A DNA stretch of 64,000 nt from Sparassis latifolia (taxonomy: Eukaryota; Basidiomycota; Agaricomycetes; Polyporales; Sparassidaceae). The stretch lies in NCBI GenBank assembly GCA_018466975.1, contig CM031561.1, positions 3,472,001 through 3,536,000 on the forward strand, written 5' to 3'. The notes beneath the pieces were generated by a model. It did no database searches. It was not told the DNA's origin and worked only from the letters and a program-made list of their open reading frames with translations. The number at the start of each line of letters is the position of its first letter. Within the stretch, counting starts at the first letter, position 1. Positions 48,515 through 59,566 of the stretch are shown one piece after another. The position numbers and the translations under genes are program-made.

Positions 48515-49305
48515 TCACATGCCATATTTTTGTTTGAGTGCTGCCCACCCAAGTGCAGCCGTATGATACTGACGGACAAACGTGTTCATTTCTTGCTCCG
48601 GTATTCTGTTGATGTCCACTTTGTCCCAGTATCGCGAAATCGCAAAAGCGATATCTTGTGCGTCCTTTTCCATCGCACGACTGCGGAGCATTTGTTTCAA
48701 GACGACAGACATCGTCAAATCGAAAAAATGCGTCACACTTACATCGTCCATGCCTTCAGTTTTGCTCTGATGAATTCGGAGATCGTCAAGAATGGAATAC
48801 TTGCTATGGTCACTGTGGTAGTCGAGTCTAGGTGTAGCGGGCCCTCCTCTCCCGCGGGTAAAATTTCAATCTATCATTCGGCGTTATCAGTGAGCACTGT
48901 GTACGGAGGATTCTGAGAAACTCACATCAATTCGGGGGATTAACCGATGGTACGTCGCATGCAGTCTGCTTAAGCATCACTAACGGGTGTTGTAAAAATT
49001 TCAAGAGGCGATATCACCGACTGCTCCATGAGGATACCGTCGTCGTTATGTCTGGGCTTCCAGCGCATGCTTGTCGTACGCGACGAAATGGATGTGTAGA
49101 CCCTCCTTCGACTATGCAAAAGATTTCCTGCTGTATGGTGAGTTTCGTTGCAAAACATCAGTTATGACCCACATACGTCAGCAAGAGGGGCGTTCGACAG
49201 CACAGCGGTCATGACACTGCCGTAGAATGCGTGAGGGACTCCTCTCGCTCGTAGGAGCTGGGAGAGCGCTGCTGCAGCCTCCAAAAGTCTTCTTGTTTCG
49301 TGCAT
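48515..49305 (-). CDS. small conserved fungal protein, possible nucleotidyltransferase-like fold
   Basis: Five exons join in frame. MHETRRLLEAAAALSQLLRA at 49305 is followed by GVPHAFYGSVMTAVLSNAPL. Next come EIFCIVEGGSTHPFRRVRQA, then RLHATYHRLIPRID, then IEILPAGEEG with IPFLTISEFIRAKLKAW, and last EKDAQDIAFAISRYWDKVDI with NRIPEQEMNTFVRQY, ending KQKYGM at the stop at 48515. The product is about 190 residues. I have the impression of a common agaricomycete family of unknown function. The YGS turn followed by an acidic residue and a beta strand, together with the DAQDIAF segment, is reminiscent of nucleotidyltransferase-fold proteins, but this is inference. The gene is intact although close to the decayed 39-47 kb block. 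Confidence 0.65.
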
Positions 49306-50099
49306 GGTCAAGAGTGGGGAGAGCGAGAGCTTGTCAAGCTGTTGACATCTTATTGGACTACTGAGTTGCATTCGAAGCGAATGGAGAATACAGGAAGAGC
49401 GATTGGGAGAGCCAAGATGTGGTCGGAAGTAGTTCCGTGGCCCGTCAAAGCCGAGAAAGGCGCAGGCGTCTGATACAAGACAACATGTTTGCCGTTCTAG
49501 CTCGTCTGTAAGATGATCATGGCATTCGCCACTATCCTTGACACTGTTGCAGCGGACTCATCACATGCCCTCGGAATGCGCATGACCTGCGGAATTAATA
49601 AATATGGAGGCCTTATTACACAATCTGGGCTTTGGCGGTGAAAGGTTCTAAGGCTCCGGTTCGCTCATTCCTTTTCTTTCTGTGGATAGCAGGGGTATGG
49701 ATCAGTGGCGGAATTGATGGCGAAATAGGACGTCACTGTGTCTTACTATAATCCGAGAATTTGTTGTTTGTTGCGCAAAGCATGGTAACCGAGCGGTCGA
49801 AAAATACAGAATCCCAATGCAACAGACATTCACGCGTATTCTCGACTTGCTTTGCCCACCTTCCGTGCACCGCTGCGAGGCACAGCTGAGTAAACTTTGT
49901 TGCGGGAAGAGTAGAACATGACTGAAGTGCGTTATCCCGGTTTGGCGACGCAGGAGGATGAGGTAAGCAAGCACCGGCATTGCTCCCGGGATGGCCGCAT
50001 AGTCACGGTGCCGCTCATTCGTCCATCCAGACATTTGTTGCGGCAGGACTGTGCTTGTGGTTGTTTCAACTGCTCGTACTAGGTCAGGCTCTCCCGCGC
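49306..50099. other. intergenic, nothing recognised
   Basis: This is the divergent upstream region of the small conserved gene and MRS2. No motif-bearing ORF was seen. Confidence 0.5.
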
Positions 50100-52158
50100 A
50101 TGCATACGCTCTGGACAGCGGCAGGAAGCCATGTGAGGGCCCTCGTCAACGCGTTTGCCAGGCAGTCCAACGTTCTTCTCCAGTCGCACCTGCTCGGAAG
50201 AACGTGTACTTTTCGCACTGAGTCTCGATGTTTTTCCCATTCTGCGACTAAAAGACCCATTCGCTTGGTCTCTCCACTCTATCTGTCTCGCTTTGGGTTG
50301 TCTCATTCGCCATCTGGTGGAGCCCGGCGAATATCATGGCTACACAAGTTGAATTTACGGCCGGGTGAACCGTACAACGAACCGTCGGACGGTCAGGAAG
50401 AGGCGGCCAAAGTAGCTATACTGGAGAAGGCCATGAAATCGCGTCAACCTGCGGACCTCATGCTGCGGTGTGAGTTCCTTTCTTTGTACGCCGCAACACA
50501 CTGATGACCGCGACAGAGGACAGGCACAATACTGGATGCCGACGGTTCGTACGTTTTGAATTTCTCCCAAGGCCATTGAGTGACCTCTGTTGCGTTTTTA
50601 GGCAACGTGAAGACAATTTCCGGCCAGTTCAGAAAAGCTGATTTGTGTTCGGAACATCGTTTGAACGTAAGCAGGTCGTCCTGCCGATTCTCACAAGCAA
50701 CTGATAAGTCAGAAGATAGCCCCGTGATCTACGTAAAATAGATTCCAGGATCCCGAACCTCGTGCCCACTATCCTTGTGCGGAAGGAAGCTATACTTGTA
50801 TGTAGTTGTCTCATAGGCGCTTCTGTTATTTCCTGTTATTTAGCTCGCTATTTATTCAGGTCAATATGCTTCATATTCGCGCCCTCATTAAGGCAGATGC
50901 CGTGGTTCTTTTCGATACGTATGGATCGGCAGACTCTAGGCTGCATTCCGTCTTTCTGTATCACCTGGAAGTAAGCGTGTTGTCGTCTGGTATGTCTACC
51001 CTATTAACTGCATTTTCTCAGCATAATTTAAGACTCAAAATGTCTGGACTACCATACGAGTTTCGGTCAGCACCTGTTACCCTTCGTCTTCTCCGCAATG
51101 CGTTGTCTCATATAGTACATACTTTCTCGGAATACCAGGGCACTGGAGTCGGTACTTTTATCGGTGCTAAGTGCTCTGGAAGCAGAAATGGTCTTCATCC
51201 GCAATCTTGTTGGGGGGCTCCTGGCTGAGCTGGAAGACGACATTGATCATGACCGCTTTAAGCGTCTTCTGCATTACTCTCGACGCCTGGCTGGCTTTCA
51301 AAATCGAGCTAAATTGGTGAGTGCGCTGCATTGGCTCGTAGTCACATCGGACGTATGATTTGTGTTTTCACATAGGTTCAAGAAGCTCTCGAAGAAGTTC
51401 TCGAACAGGGTGTGTAACCATATACTTGCACTTTCTCATTGTGGCGTGTTACATCTGTGCATTCTAGACGAGGACCTTGCGGCCATGTATCTGACTGGCA
51501 AGCAAAATGATATTGATCGGAACCCTGATGATCATGAGGAACTGGAGGTACTCCTTGAGTCATTCGCAAAACAGGTGGAGGAGATTGTAAACGAGGCGGA
51601 AAACATGCAGGTATAAATTCGCTTTCGTATCCTTCCTGGTTGACGAGGGTTCTAACTCTTTAATCAGAGCAATGTACAATCAACACAGGAAATTGTAGAA
51701 CTGTTACTAGATTCTAATCGTAATGCGCTACTTACTCTCGATCTCAAGGTATGCCAACTTATCGGTGTGTTACCTTTTGAGTTCCATTGATTTTTGATCA
51801 TAGGTGTCAATACTGACCATGGGTGTTGGTATCGGAACTCTGGTTGCCGGACTGTTTGGCATGAATGTGAGCCATCAACCTTTCATATTAAAGAGTCATT
51901 CGTGTAATTCTTCGCATACAGTTGAGGAGTCACCTCGAAGACAATGAATATGCCTTTGCAGTCATGTCGGGCTTCTCCATCATCGTTGCGGCAGCATTCG
52001 CTGTCACAGTTCTGCGGCGGTACACGTCCTATACCATAACTGATGTGCGGCATCCTCTGACTATCCTCTCTTGTTACAGACTAGCCAAAATACGGAAAGT
52101 TGGACTTTCTGCAAATAATCGCAGGCCAGCTAGGAAGACCTGGTTGCCACATTTGTAG
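50100..52158 (+). CDS. MRS2: mitochondrial Mg2+ channel, CorA/MRS2 family
   Basis: This inner-membrane channel lets Mg2+ into the mitochondrial matrix. ATG at 50100 opens a basic, Ser-rich, acid-poor leader (MHTLWTAAGSHVRALVNAFA) fitting a matrix presequence. About ten short introns separate clean exons: ILDAD then NVKTISGQFRKADLCSEHRL, then RDLRKIDSRIPNLVPTILVR, then MLHIRALIKADAVVLFDTYG, LEAEMVFIRNLVGGLLAELE, EDLAAMYLTGKQNDIDRNPD, HEELEVLLESFAKQVEEIVN and EIVELLLDSNRNALLTLDLK. The first membrane helix is ILTMGVGIGTLVAGLFGMN, ending in the family's invariant GMN. The second is VMSGFSIIVAAAFAVTVLRR, and the stop is at 52156-52158. The length (about 430) fits the family, and no break was seen. 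Confidence 0.93.
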
Positions 52159-52443
52159 GACGTGTTTCTGTGATTCCATGTCTTGCTGCAGATATCACCA
52201 GCCTGCAGTATGAAGGTTTGTGCAACAATCTCACATACGTATTTCTTGCATGTCATAATACATCGCCGTCAGATTACATAGAATCCCATGCAATTAAATT
52301 ATTTCGCCACATCTCTTACGTTGTCTGCTGGTACGTAGAAGATGACTGTAGTCGCTTTCTGACGCGACTCCTTGTCGAGAGGTCGGACAATTTAGGCGGA
52401 GCCCAAACTTTTGTAGCATTCAATAACATGGAGTCTTACAGCG

Positions 52444-52793
52444 TGTTGCATAATTGCGTGAAACCCCGGGATTTCTCTGGCTTATTTGGCCGGGGCAAAC
52501 AGACCCATATCCGGTAGGTCGGGTGAATGCCAACAAATCACGGCTTCCGACACTCTGCCCTGCATTCGTCATTCGTGCCACTTGGTGGCTTACAAAGTTT
52601 TCCAATGCACTGGATACGTGTTCCAAAGTGCTTCTATATGCTTTCCTTCTCTTAAATGGGGTCCTGTAAACCAAGATGTAAGTGGTAGAGTTTTGGGCGT
52701 ACTGCCCGATGCAACCCCGACCTTCCCCTTATGGCTTTGTTTGCGCAAGACAAATAGCGCACAAAAATCCCAAGTTTCACGCAATTATGACAC
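52444..52793. mobile_element. MITE-like element, about 350 bp, inverted repeats about 75 bp
   Basis: The left end CATAATTGCGTGAAAC (from about 52449) and right end GTTTCACGCAATTATG (to about 52790) are inverted. Similarity continues inward for about 75 bases through GGGATTT, CTATTTG/TTATTTG, GCAAACA, CCATA and AGGTCGGG, at roughly 70 percent by eye. There is no coding capacity. No clear target duplication was found. Confidence 0.6.
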
Positions 52794-52799
52794 GGTATG

Positions 52800-53576
52800 C
52801 ACGTTGGCACGGTAAATCCGTCGAAATTCACTAGTCTTCCTGATGCTTTAGCTCCACCCCAGTTTGGGCACATTGCAGGCATGGCGAAGTGCGGTAATAG
52901 AGATATGATAGAGAGGTGTATTCTCCTTCGGTGTGAGACAGAGAAAATAGAGAGATTCCTACGAGACTCAGGCATATCAGTCTTAAACCAATATAGAGCA
53001 GATAGGACAGCAAAAGTCCCTGGAAACAATCTTAAATAATATTAATATCGGAAAGTATGATGAATAGATGCCGTGTAGTAGAACGGGGACGCCAGGGGGA
53101 CTTCTTGTGCTCGAAACACGACGAGTTCGACGCGATTTACAGGCGCGTCGCACAAGCACGTGATGTGCCGGGTCGGCAATCACGACCTCCTAGTAAGAGC
53201 CCCTTATAGAAAGCAGACGTCAGACACGGATATCCGAGGTACGAGGTTGATGCAGAGTGTCTACCATCTGCCTTCGGGAGACTAGATGACTGCTACTCTG
53301 CTGTTATGTAGCCTCGTGAAATTGAATGTTTTTCACGATCGCTTCAATTCAAAGTTTCCGCTTAGTCAGTGCCTGGTTAGGGCTGGGTGCGTTCTGGCCC
53401 CCCCTCTCAGGCGCCCTCGGTCCTCCCACGATCTATGGCGAAGACCCTGTACTAATAGCACCGTTGCATTCTATCTTCGAAGTATTACCTGAGCTGGGTT
53501 GTTCTCTGGTGAGTTCCGTTATCATTAGACCTTTTTGTCTACTGACTGCTTCAATCACCCTATGTGATACACTGCC
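52800..53576. other. intergenic, holds direct-repeat copy 2
   Basis: There is no supported gene. The 111-bp repeat at 53183-53293 lies here, upstream of the membrane-protein gene. A short upstream exon of that gene could be present but was not identified. Confidence 0.45.
53183..53293 (+). repeat. 111-bp direct repeat, copy 2
   Basis: This is the partner of 42391-42501 in the same orientation, 10.8 kb away. It contains CAGACACGGATATCC, GCAGAGTGTC and GGGAGACTAG. A CACGTGATGT element stands about 25 bases upstream of this copy and also upstream of copy 1. Confidence 0.75.
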
Positions 53577-54953
53577 ATGGCAGCAAGTTTCACCCAAGGC
53601 GGCGTAGGACCTGTTTCGCTTCCTGGGACGGTACTTTCAGGTATGGCTTCATCTACAAACCCCCTCAACATCCCGCCCACTCCTCCTATCACGACATCCA
53701 ACACTCCCACGCCCACATCGGTTACTCCCTCTCCATCGGCGTCGTTCTCCTTTACCACCCCGGTCAATCTCACTTCCTGCAAGTCTGGTTTCGTCGGTTG
53801 GAACTACTCAGGCCCCGCAGATTCGCTTTCGCTTTACGTTCTGAATGGTTTAATCATCGAAAACGGCACCACCAACCTGAATCAGTCCATTGCCACGGCG
53901 CTCGATCCGACGACGCTCTTGTACATATGGTCTCCGGTGAACGTCGCGGCCGGCAGGTACGTCTTAGCTGCTGAGGTCGCAGGGATTAGTGCCCAGTCGT
54001 CAGAGTTCTTCGTCGCCAGCGGGACAAATTCGTCTTGCCTCGCATCGGTATCTACCCCTGAACCGTCGGCCGGCGTTTCGTCCAGCAATCATCACGTCGG
54101 GGCGATCGTAGGCGGGGTCATTGGAGGCGTAGCGTTTGTGGTGGTGGTACTCCTGATTCTCTTCTTCTTGTACCGCCGTCGTCGGCCGGGTCCCATCCTG
54201 CCGCGCACGCGTGCCCTCAGCGACGCCGGCGCGAAGAAAGAGGGGCGTTGGACTGGCTTGTCGTCACGCGATACAGTCAACGGCGATTTACCCACGAAGC
54301 GCTCCCACGACTCTGTGTCGCACAGCGAGCACAGCGAGGAGACGGCGGTCGAGCAGTATTCCAGCGAGGATATTGCCGAGGCTAAGCTGGGTTCGCCGTA
54401 CAAGCGGGAGTCCATCGAGACGGTGCCTCCACTACCGTACACCGAGAGCAGGCGCTCGTCTCTCGCGAGCCCGGTGAGCCCTACCTCGCCGCGTCGCAGC
54501 GGATCGTATGGGCGCGGGCGCGCTCGCTCGCAGAGCCAGGTGATGGCCCTGACGGATTTCGGTGCAGATCGCGCGGCGCGCCACGTATCCCGGCGATCTG
54601 TCGACTCCTCTATACTCGTGCACAGTCCCGATGCGCTGCAGGGTCCTGTCGAGCTCCCCAACATACATTCACCTGCCGATGTCGCACCGATAAATCGCTC
54701 CTCGTCTGCAGGCATTCCACGCCGCGCGACTCGCAAGCCCGTTCCTACTTACATGGAAGATGCTCCCGTCGATAACGATCATGCGCCCGGTAGTAGTGGT
54801 TTATGGGAGAATGACGGCAGCAGGTCGCACTCCAGGGAGGATCTGGCGGCCGCAGGGATCAATTTACCGAAATTGGACCACAAATCGAGCTTTGGAGAAA
54901 TGAAGCCGATGCACGTCTTGATCCCGGACATGCCGCCTCCCCCGCGTGACTAG
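53577..54953 (+). CDS. single-pass membrane protein with Ser/Thr/Pro-rich ectodomain
   Basis: A single 458-codon ORF. Residues 20-65 are Pro/Ser/Thr-rich (PPTPPITTSNTPTPTSVTPS). A compact domain of about 90 residues follows (SGFVGWNYSGPADSLSLYVL, VAAGRYVLAAEVAG). One strong membrane segment (AIVGGVIGGVAFVVVVLLIL) ends in a basic YRRRR stop-transfer signal. The roughly 250-residue cytosolic tail is Ser/Arg-rich, with many SxxS and RSxS sites and MPPPPRD at the end. This architecture resembles fungal cell-surface or sensor-like proteins. No signal peptide follows this ATG, so either an upstream exon supplies one or the helix acts as a reverse anchor. The start is therefore provisional. Third codon positions are GC-rich. 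Confidence 0.75.
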   Translation: MAASFTQGGVGPVSLPGTVLSGMASSTNPLNIPPTPPITTSNTPTPTSVTPSPSASFSFTTPVNLTSCKSGFVGWNYSGPADSLSLYVLNGLIIENGTTNLNQSIATALDPTTLLYIWSPVNVAAGRYVLAAEVAGISAQSSEFFVASGTNSSCLASVSTPEPSAGVSSSNHHVGAIVGGVIGGVAFVVVVLLILFFLYRRRRPGPILPRTRALSDAGAKKEGRWTGLSSRDTVNGDLPTKRSHDSVSHSEHSEETAVEQYSSEDIAEAKLGSPYKRESIETVPPLPYTESRRSSLASPVSPTSPRRSGSYGRGRARSQSQVMALTDFGADRAARHVSRRSVDSSILVHSPDALQGPVELPNIHSPADVAPINRSSSAGIPRRATRKPVPTYMEDAPVDNDHAPGSSGLWENDGSRSHSREDLAAAGINLPKLDHKSSFGEMKPMHVLIPDMPPPPRD

Positions 54954-55619
54954 ATGCTGCATTGAACGCGGCTGTACGGTGGGGTAAGTTCATTGTAATT
55001 CTTCTTGCCAGCTGCTCATGTCAAGCAGGTAGATGAAAAGCTAGGTGTTGGCCGTCTACGTTGGTTGTTGCTTTATTGTGTCTGCTTCTTGACAGTTAGT
55101 TGGTATCCGCGTACTATTTATCCCTCAATGTCTGCCCCTATCCTGCTTCATCTACTGGAGTTTACATCCTGTGCCACGTCCTCGCGCTTCTAATTTGCAG
55201 CGATTCGCGGTCTGTAGTGACTCTCTTGCAGTGCTCGTCGCTACCCCTCTCCTCCACCACACAGCCGGATATTACGTGTTTAAACTATGATTTCTCATCA
55301 AGGTTGTGTACTCTACGATGCCGATGTTTTTCCCTACTGTAACGGACTCGCCTTCACGAATTTAATGGTTTACGAAGATTGCGGAGTGAGGCTGAGATTG
55401 GTGATTAATGTGACTTCTGAGCACGTCGATATAATGAAATTGGGTTGGGCATCGACCACATCAGGACTTCAACCGTCGGAGACTGACACGCTGGACCTTC
55501 GACACGCAACGTCTGTCAGCTGCATTCCATGTCATGATACAACATGGTGTTAGTACGTGATACAGAGGCATGAAGGCGACTCCTCCGGGCCTGATCTAGC
55601 AAAGAGGGAGGCCTGTATG
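54954..55619. other. intergenic, nothing recognised
   Basis: This is the convergent 3' region between the membrane-protein gene and the TPR gene. Short ORFs only. Confidence 0.5.
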
Positions 55620-56770
55620 TCAGGACGATGTCTGTGACGACGATGGGCCGTCCTGGCCCTGAGCGCGCTTCTCTTCCTCTTCCGCAGCCTTCATCTTTTG
55701 TCCGAGGATCTTGGCGCTGACCTGTGCACGGATATATGTGTTCACTGTTCAATGCGTGGGAGCCTGGAAGACATGCAAGGGTAGGCCTACGTTGCGAATG
55801 TGCATTGCGGCGCGGTCGACGCCGTACTCTTTGCTGCGCTTGTAATACACGAGGGCCTCTTCAAGCTGGCCGCCTGCGATCCGTGTCAGGTGTGCGCACA
55901 GACTGGTTAGTTCGATGAGAGCACGCACATGCTTCAAGGACTGCTGCGAGATTGAACGCAATCTCGGGGTCGTCGGGTGACAGTGATACCGCGACGCTGC
56001 AAATAACCAGTTAGTTACACAGCGCGGTAAGAAGTCCACAACAGACCGGAGATGGTGCAGTGCGAGGTCGGGTCGGCTCACAGGTGACACGATATATGCA
56101 CTTGCAAGGTCTGTGACAGCCCTTGGTGTAAGCTACAAGGTTCAAATATTGGGAGAGTTAACGGACTAGTGTGGGCATCTGGGCTTGACGGCTGCAGAGC
56201 TATGGACTCCTTCCACGCCGCTATGGCCTCGTCAAATTCCTCTAAAAGTGGTTGTGAGAAATCGAGACGAATGCCACCGTTGAAACCGCATACTGAGGTG
56301 ATAGTGTGTCACGCCAAGGTTGAACAGAGAGCTGGCGTTACGCTTGATCTCTACGCTACGTTGGTATAATACCTGGACAGCATTATCATGTATGTGTCGT
56401 ATGGTAGACCAAGGAACTCACCTTAGCGCCCTGAACGTCTCCCTCTTCAAGCTTTTGTGTGCCCTGTTCCAGGCATTGCATGGACTCAACCTCTGCTGGG
56501 TCCGTGGTCGAGGATGTAGGAGATGTGGAGGTAGCCCATCCTAATGGATTACAGCTAGGTTTTTTTGCGACATAGATCGATAGTCTCTGCGCATTACTTA
56601 CGCTTTGTGGAGACCGATGTGCCTACTCGTTGAAACCGCTGAGTACGGCGGGCAGCAGACGACAAATTATGGAACTGCCGTGCTGGGAAGACCAAGAGAT
56701 TCGAGCTCTGTCTGGCAGATGCCTTCAGAGCTCCTGAGCTCCTTACAAGCATTCGAAGAGTTGCAGACAT
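55620..56770 (-). CDS. mitochondrial TPR-repeat protein
   Basis: ATG at 56768-56770 begins MSATLRMLVRSSGALKASAR, and the leader continues NLLVFPARQFHNLSSAARRT. It is Arg/Ser-rich without acids, a strong matrix-targeting signal. After introns come AEVESMQCLEQGTQKLEEGD, VLYQRSVEIKRNASSLFNLG, FDEAIAAWKESIALQPSSPD, LTPRAVTDLASAYIVSP, VAVSLSPDDPEIAFNLAAVL and LEEALVYYKRSKEYGVDRAA. These are TPR-type helical pairs. The last exon VSAKILGQKMKAAEEEEK ends in a Ser-rich tail with the stop at 55620-55622. The length is about 250 residues. TPR domains bind partner proteins; the specific partner is unknown. It is divergent from the gene at 56935 with 164 bp between start codons. No break was seen. Confidence 0.8.
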
Positions 56771-56934
56771 GGTCGTGGGGGTGGTGGAATACAGCAGCCT
56801 TCAAGTGAGATCTCAGATCTCAGTGCGTATTAAGCCACGTGCTTCACGCGCTTGTCTTTGTGCCACAGTTGCCCACGACTCGACGGACTTGTTCTTCGGC
56901 GTCGTGTTTCCACTCGCACGCGACGTCTACCGCG

Positions 56935-58094
56935 ATGCCATACATCAGTGCTTCCGTCGACGCCTTTCTCGTCGCCACCGCCGCCGTTCTTATTCCTAGT
57001 TTCTACCTTATACGCCGGGGGCAATCTTCGTTTGTACAGCCCATACGGCCGGACGCGCCGTACCGCACGCCGCTAACGCTCCTCCTCGTCGCGCATAGCG
57101 TTTACATCATCTATGTCACCCTCATATTCTGGCCACCGAACATCTTCCAACGACTGCAAATTCCATTGACGGCGCCGCCAGACATCGTCCGCTCTGTTTT
57201 GCTCAGACACGCGGGGCTGCCTGCGAACGCCACCCTCCCGAAGCCCCTCGAAACGCTGCTCACTCGTATATCGTCGTTCGATATGCGTACTCTATATGTC
57301 AGGTTCTTGCATACACTTTAATTCGCACTGTTCCCGAAAGAGCTCACTCTGTTGCCGCCGTTCGTTGTTCCGGAATGCAGGTTCGGCCAAGCAGTAGTGC
57401 AAGACTGCGAATACTGCAAGACCTTTGACGAATATGCGCTCTTCGCGCTGCCGCGGGCGTTGCTCGAATACATCCGAGAGACGGTCATTCTGGGCCTCCT
57501 CACGATAACCGGGAGCGACCGTGAACGCTGGCGGACATACACCGTCGGCGCGCTCCTGGGCGCTGCAATAATTGAGGGATACTGGATCCTGACCGCACCC
57601 ATCCACATCCCCAAGAACGGACAGGGCGTCTTTATGGTACGTCCAATCATCCTGCCGCCTATGCCGTGGCGCTGATCCAGAGCTGGGACCAGTGGCACGA
57701 CAACCTCTGGCTGATTCGCCAGCTGCTCTTCCTCTCTCTGCCCGTCCTCACGCACAACCTTGCTCCCACACCCGCTACGCCGCCGCCAATCGCGGGGCTG
57801 GCCGCCGCACGTGGCGTGCTCGAGCAGAGCGTGAACCGCCTAGCGAGCCTGCACTACACACATGGCGCGGTCATGCGCGATCCCGCGCTGCGGGCAGCCG
57901 CAGAGGAGTGGTGGAAGCGCCAGCGGGTGGAGGGCGAGTGGGCGCGGAATGACGAGAGCGTACGCCACATCGCTGAGCGGCTGGGGCGCGGATTCGGGGA
58001 GGCGCACGAGGGTGTACAGGAGGGGAGGTTGAGGGTTGCGGCGCGGGGGGCGGTGGTGGGTTTGAAGGCCGGGCTGGTCCCCGTTGTACAGTAA
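56935..58094 (+). CDS. conserved fungal multi-pass membrane protein
   Basis: ATG at 56935 begins MPYISASVDAFLVATAAVLI with a hydrophobic segment, followed by a second (TPLTLLLVAHSVYIIYVTLI). Three exons: 56935 to about 57302, about 57381 to 57636, and about 57681 to the stop at 58092-58094, roughly 345 residues. Recognisable blocks are RFGQAVVQDCEYCKTFDEYA, ALPRALLEYIRETVILGLLT and AAIIEGYWILTAPIHIPKNG. The last exon is rich in Ala, Arg and Glu. I have the impression of a conserved fungal family but know no function. An organellar membrane location would fit its pairing with a mitochondrial TPR gene; that is inference only. Confidence 0.78.
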
Positions 58095-58353
58095 CATGCG
58101 TTTTCCGTGAGCTTGTTGTAGGTATAGAGTTGTGTATCGTTAGAACAACTTGGTCCGGGTGAAGGCTTCACTGCAACCAATCCTGTGGGTCTGCTCCGAC
58201 GAAAGATGGTCAAGGATATGCTCTTCAGGTTCGAGAGTCACAGCAAATTGAAACATGTTTAGTGATATATTCATGAAGGAACTCACAGCACTCAAATTCT
58301 CTACCTGCAGAAAAAACGAAGGGACATACGTTACCGTCGCGACTGGGGCATCT

Positions 58354-59394
58354 CTAGGCATCTGTGCGCCGATAGCGGCGGTCGCGGTCATCGTCTCTTC
58401 GTTGACTGTACGAGCCTCCCTGACGCCACGAGCCTGCATCTGATCTCCCTGGGCGAGAGTACGGACTCGACTCACGCGTATTATATCCACGCGCACCATA
58501 TCCACGTGCGGAGTCGCGATACCCACCCGCACCAGACCATGAGTCCCGATATCCACGGCCTCTAGAGAGGCCGCGATACCCTCTTCCGCGTGTGGATGGC
58601 TCATGGCGGGAGGCTGTGGCTGGATCAATGCTAGGTGCATCGCGTACTCGCTGTAGGATGGCGAGCACATGAGCACGGGTGTATGCTGGTGATTGGTCTG
58701 GCGTGCGTAAGTTGAGAATGCGTGTGTGTCCCTCGTGTGGCGCAGGCGGGTAGTATTGGGACTGGAAACGCGAGAGGACGGATAGTGCTTCGGTCGGGGT
58801 CTTGATTGTCGGGTGGTTGGTTCCTGCATCGGGAGCGATGTGAGCCACATCCCATCGTAAAGGGATAGGTAAGATAAGACTTACGAACGCGTAATCGTTC
58901 TATGCAGAGCTAGCAGGGAAGGGTCACTTTGACGTGTCTGGCCACGCCACACCGCACAGGTGGCTCACCTCATACGGGGTATCGAAGACAATCACCCAAA
59001 CATACGTCCCCGGGTATTCACGAGCGATCGTTATCCACGTAGCTCTCTGCCTATTCCAGATGAGCAGCAGCAATGCAGCACTACAGGACAGAAAATCGTC
59101 GACTTACGCTTCGTCAAAGTTGGTGCGGTCGATGCACACGGAGAGGCCCTGGCTGAGGGAAAGGCGAGCGAGCGACTCCACGCGCCGTCTGTCGCCCAAG
59201 TCGTCTTGGTTGCATCTCCGAAAATTTGGAACGTGTTCCTGCAGCGCCTCCGCGAAGGTAGACTGGAAATTCTTCAATGTGAATATGGATTTGCATTAGA
59301 CCTGGATGAGCGTATTTACCTTTCCAGAGCCGATGAGACCAACTAGAAGCAATACTATTTGCTTCTCCTTTATGAATTCTTCCAGTGTGTTCAT
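58354..59394 (-). CDS. P-loop polynucleotide-kinase-like protein with RG-rich tail
   Basis: ATG at 59392-59394 begins MNTLEEFIKEKQIVLLLVGL. The Walker A motif is split by an intron: GLIGSGK, then STFAEALQEHVPNFRRCNQD. Next come ESLARLSLSQGLSVCIDRTN with DRTNFD (the usual second motif of PNK-type kinases), RATWITIAREYPGTYVWVIV with FDTPYE, and ERLRVRTNHPTIKTPTEALS. After RFQSQYYPPAPHEGHTRIL the C terminus becomes RG/RGY-rich (GRGYRGLSRGRGYRDSWSGA), ending at the stop at 58354-58356. The kinase core resembles the 5'-kinase domain of polynucleotide kinase (AAA_33 type), which phosphorylates nucleic-acid 5' ends. The RG tail suggests RNA binding. No phosphatase domain is present. Confidence 0.75.
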
Positions 59395-59466
59395 TGATTT
59401 GTGCCGACTTGCTGCAGGTCGAAGCACGAGATGCTTGAAGTTGATGTGGTGGTTCGCGCGGGTGAA

Positions 59467-59522
59467 CGTTTGAACGACTTCACTTGCCCGTTTGAACGAC
59501 TTCACTTGCCCGTTTGAACGAC
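59467..59522. repeat. 22-bp tandem repeat, 2.5 copies
   Basis: Perfect copies of CGTTTGAACGACTTCACTTG plus CC at 59467-59488 and 59489-59510, then a half copy to 59522. It lies between the kinase-like gene and the MITE-like element. Confidence 0.9.
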
Positions 59523-59566
59523 AGTTAGTCAGCACAACGACTGGTCAGCAACGTGACCGTCGTGAC

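Noticed and set aside
54092..54736. 214-codon minus-strand ORF
   Set aside because: It is the antisense shadow of the GC-rich cytosolic tail of the single-pass membrane protein.
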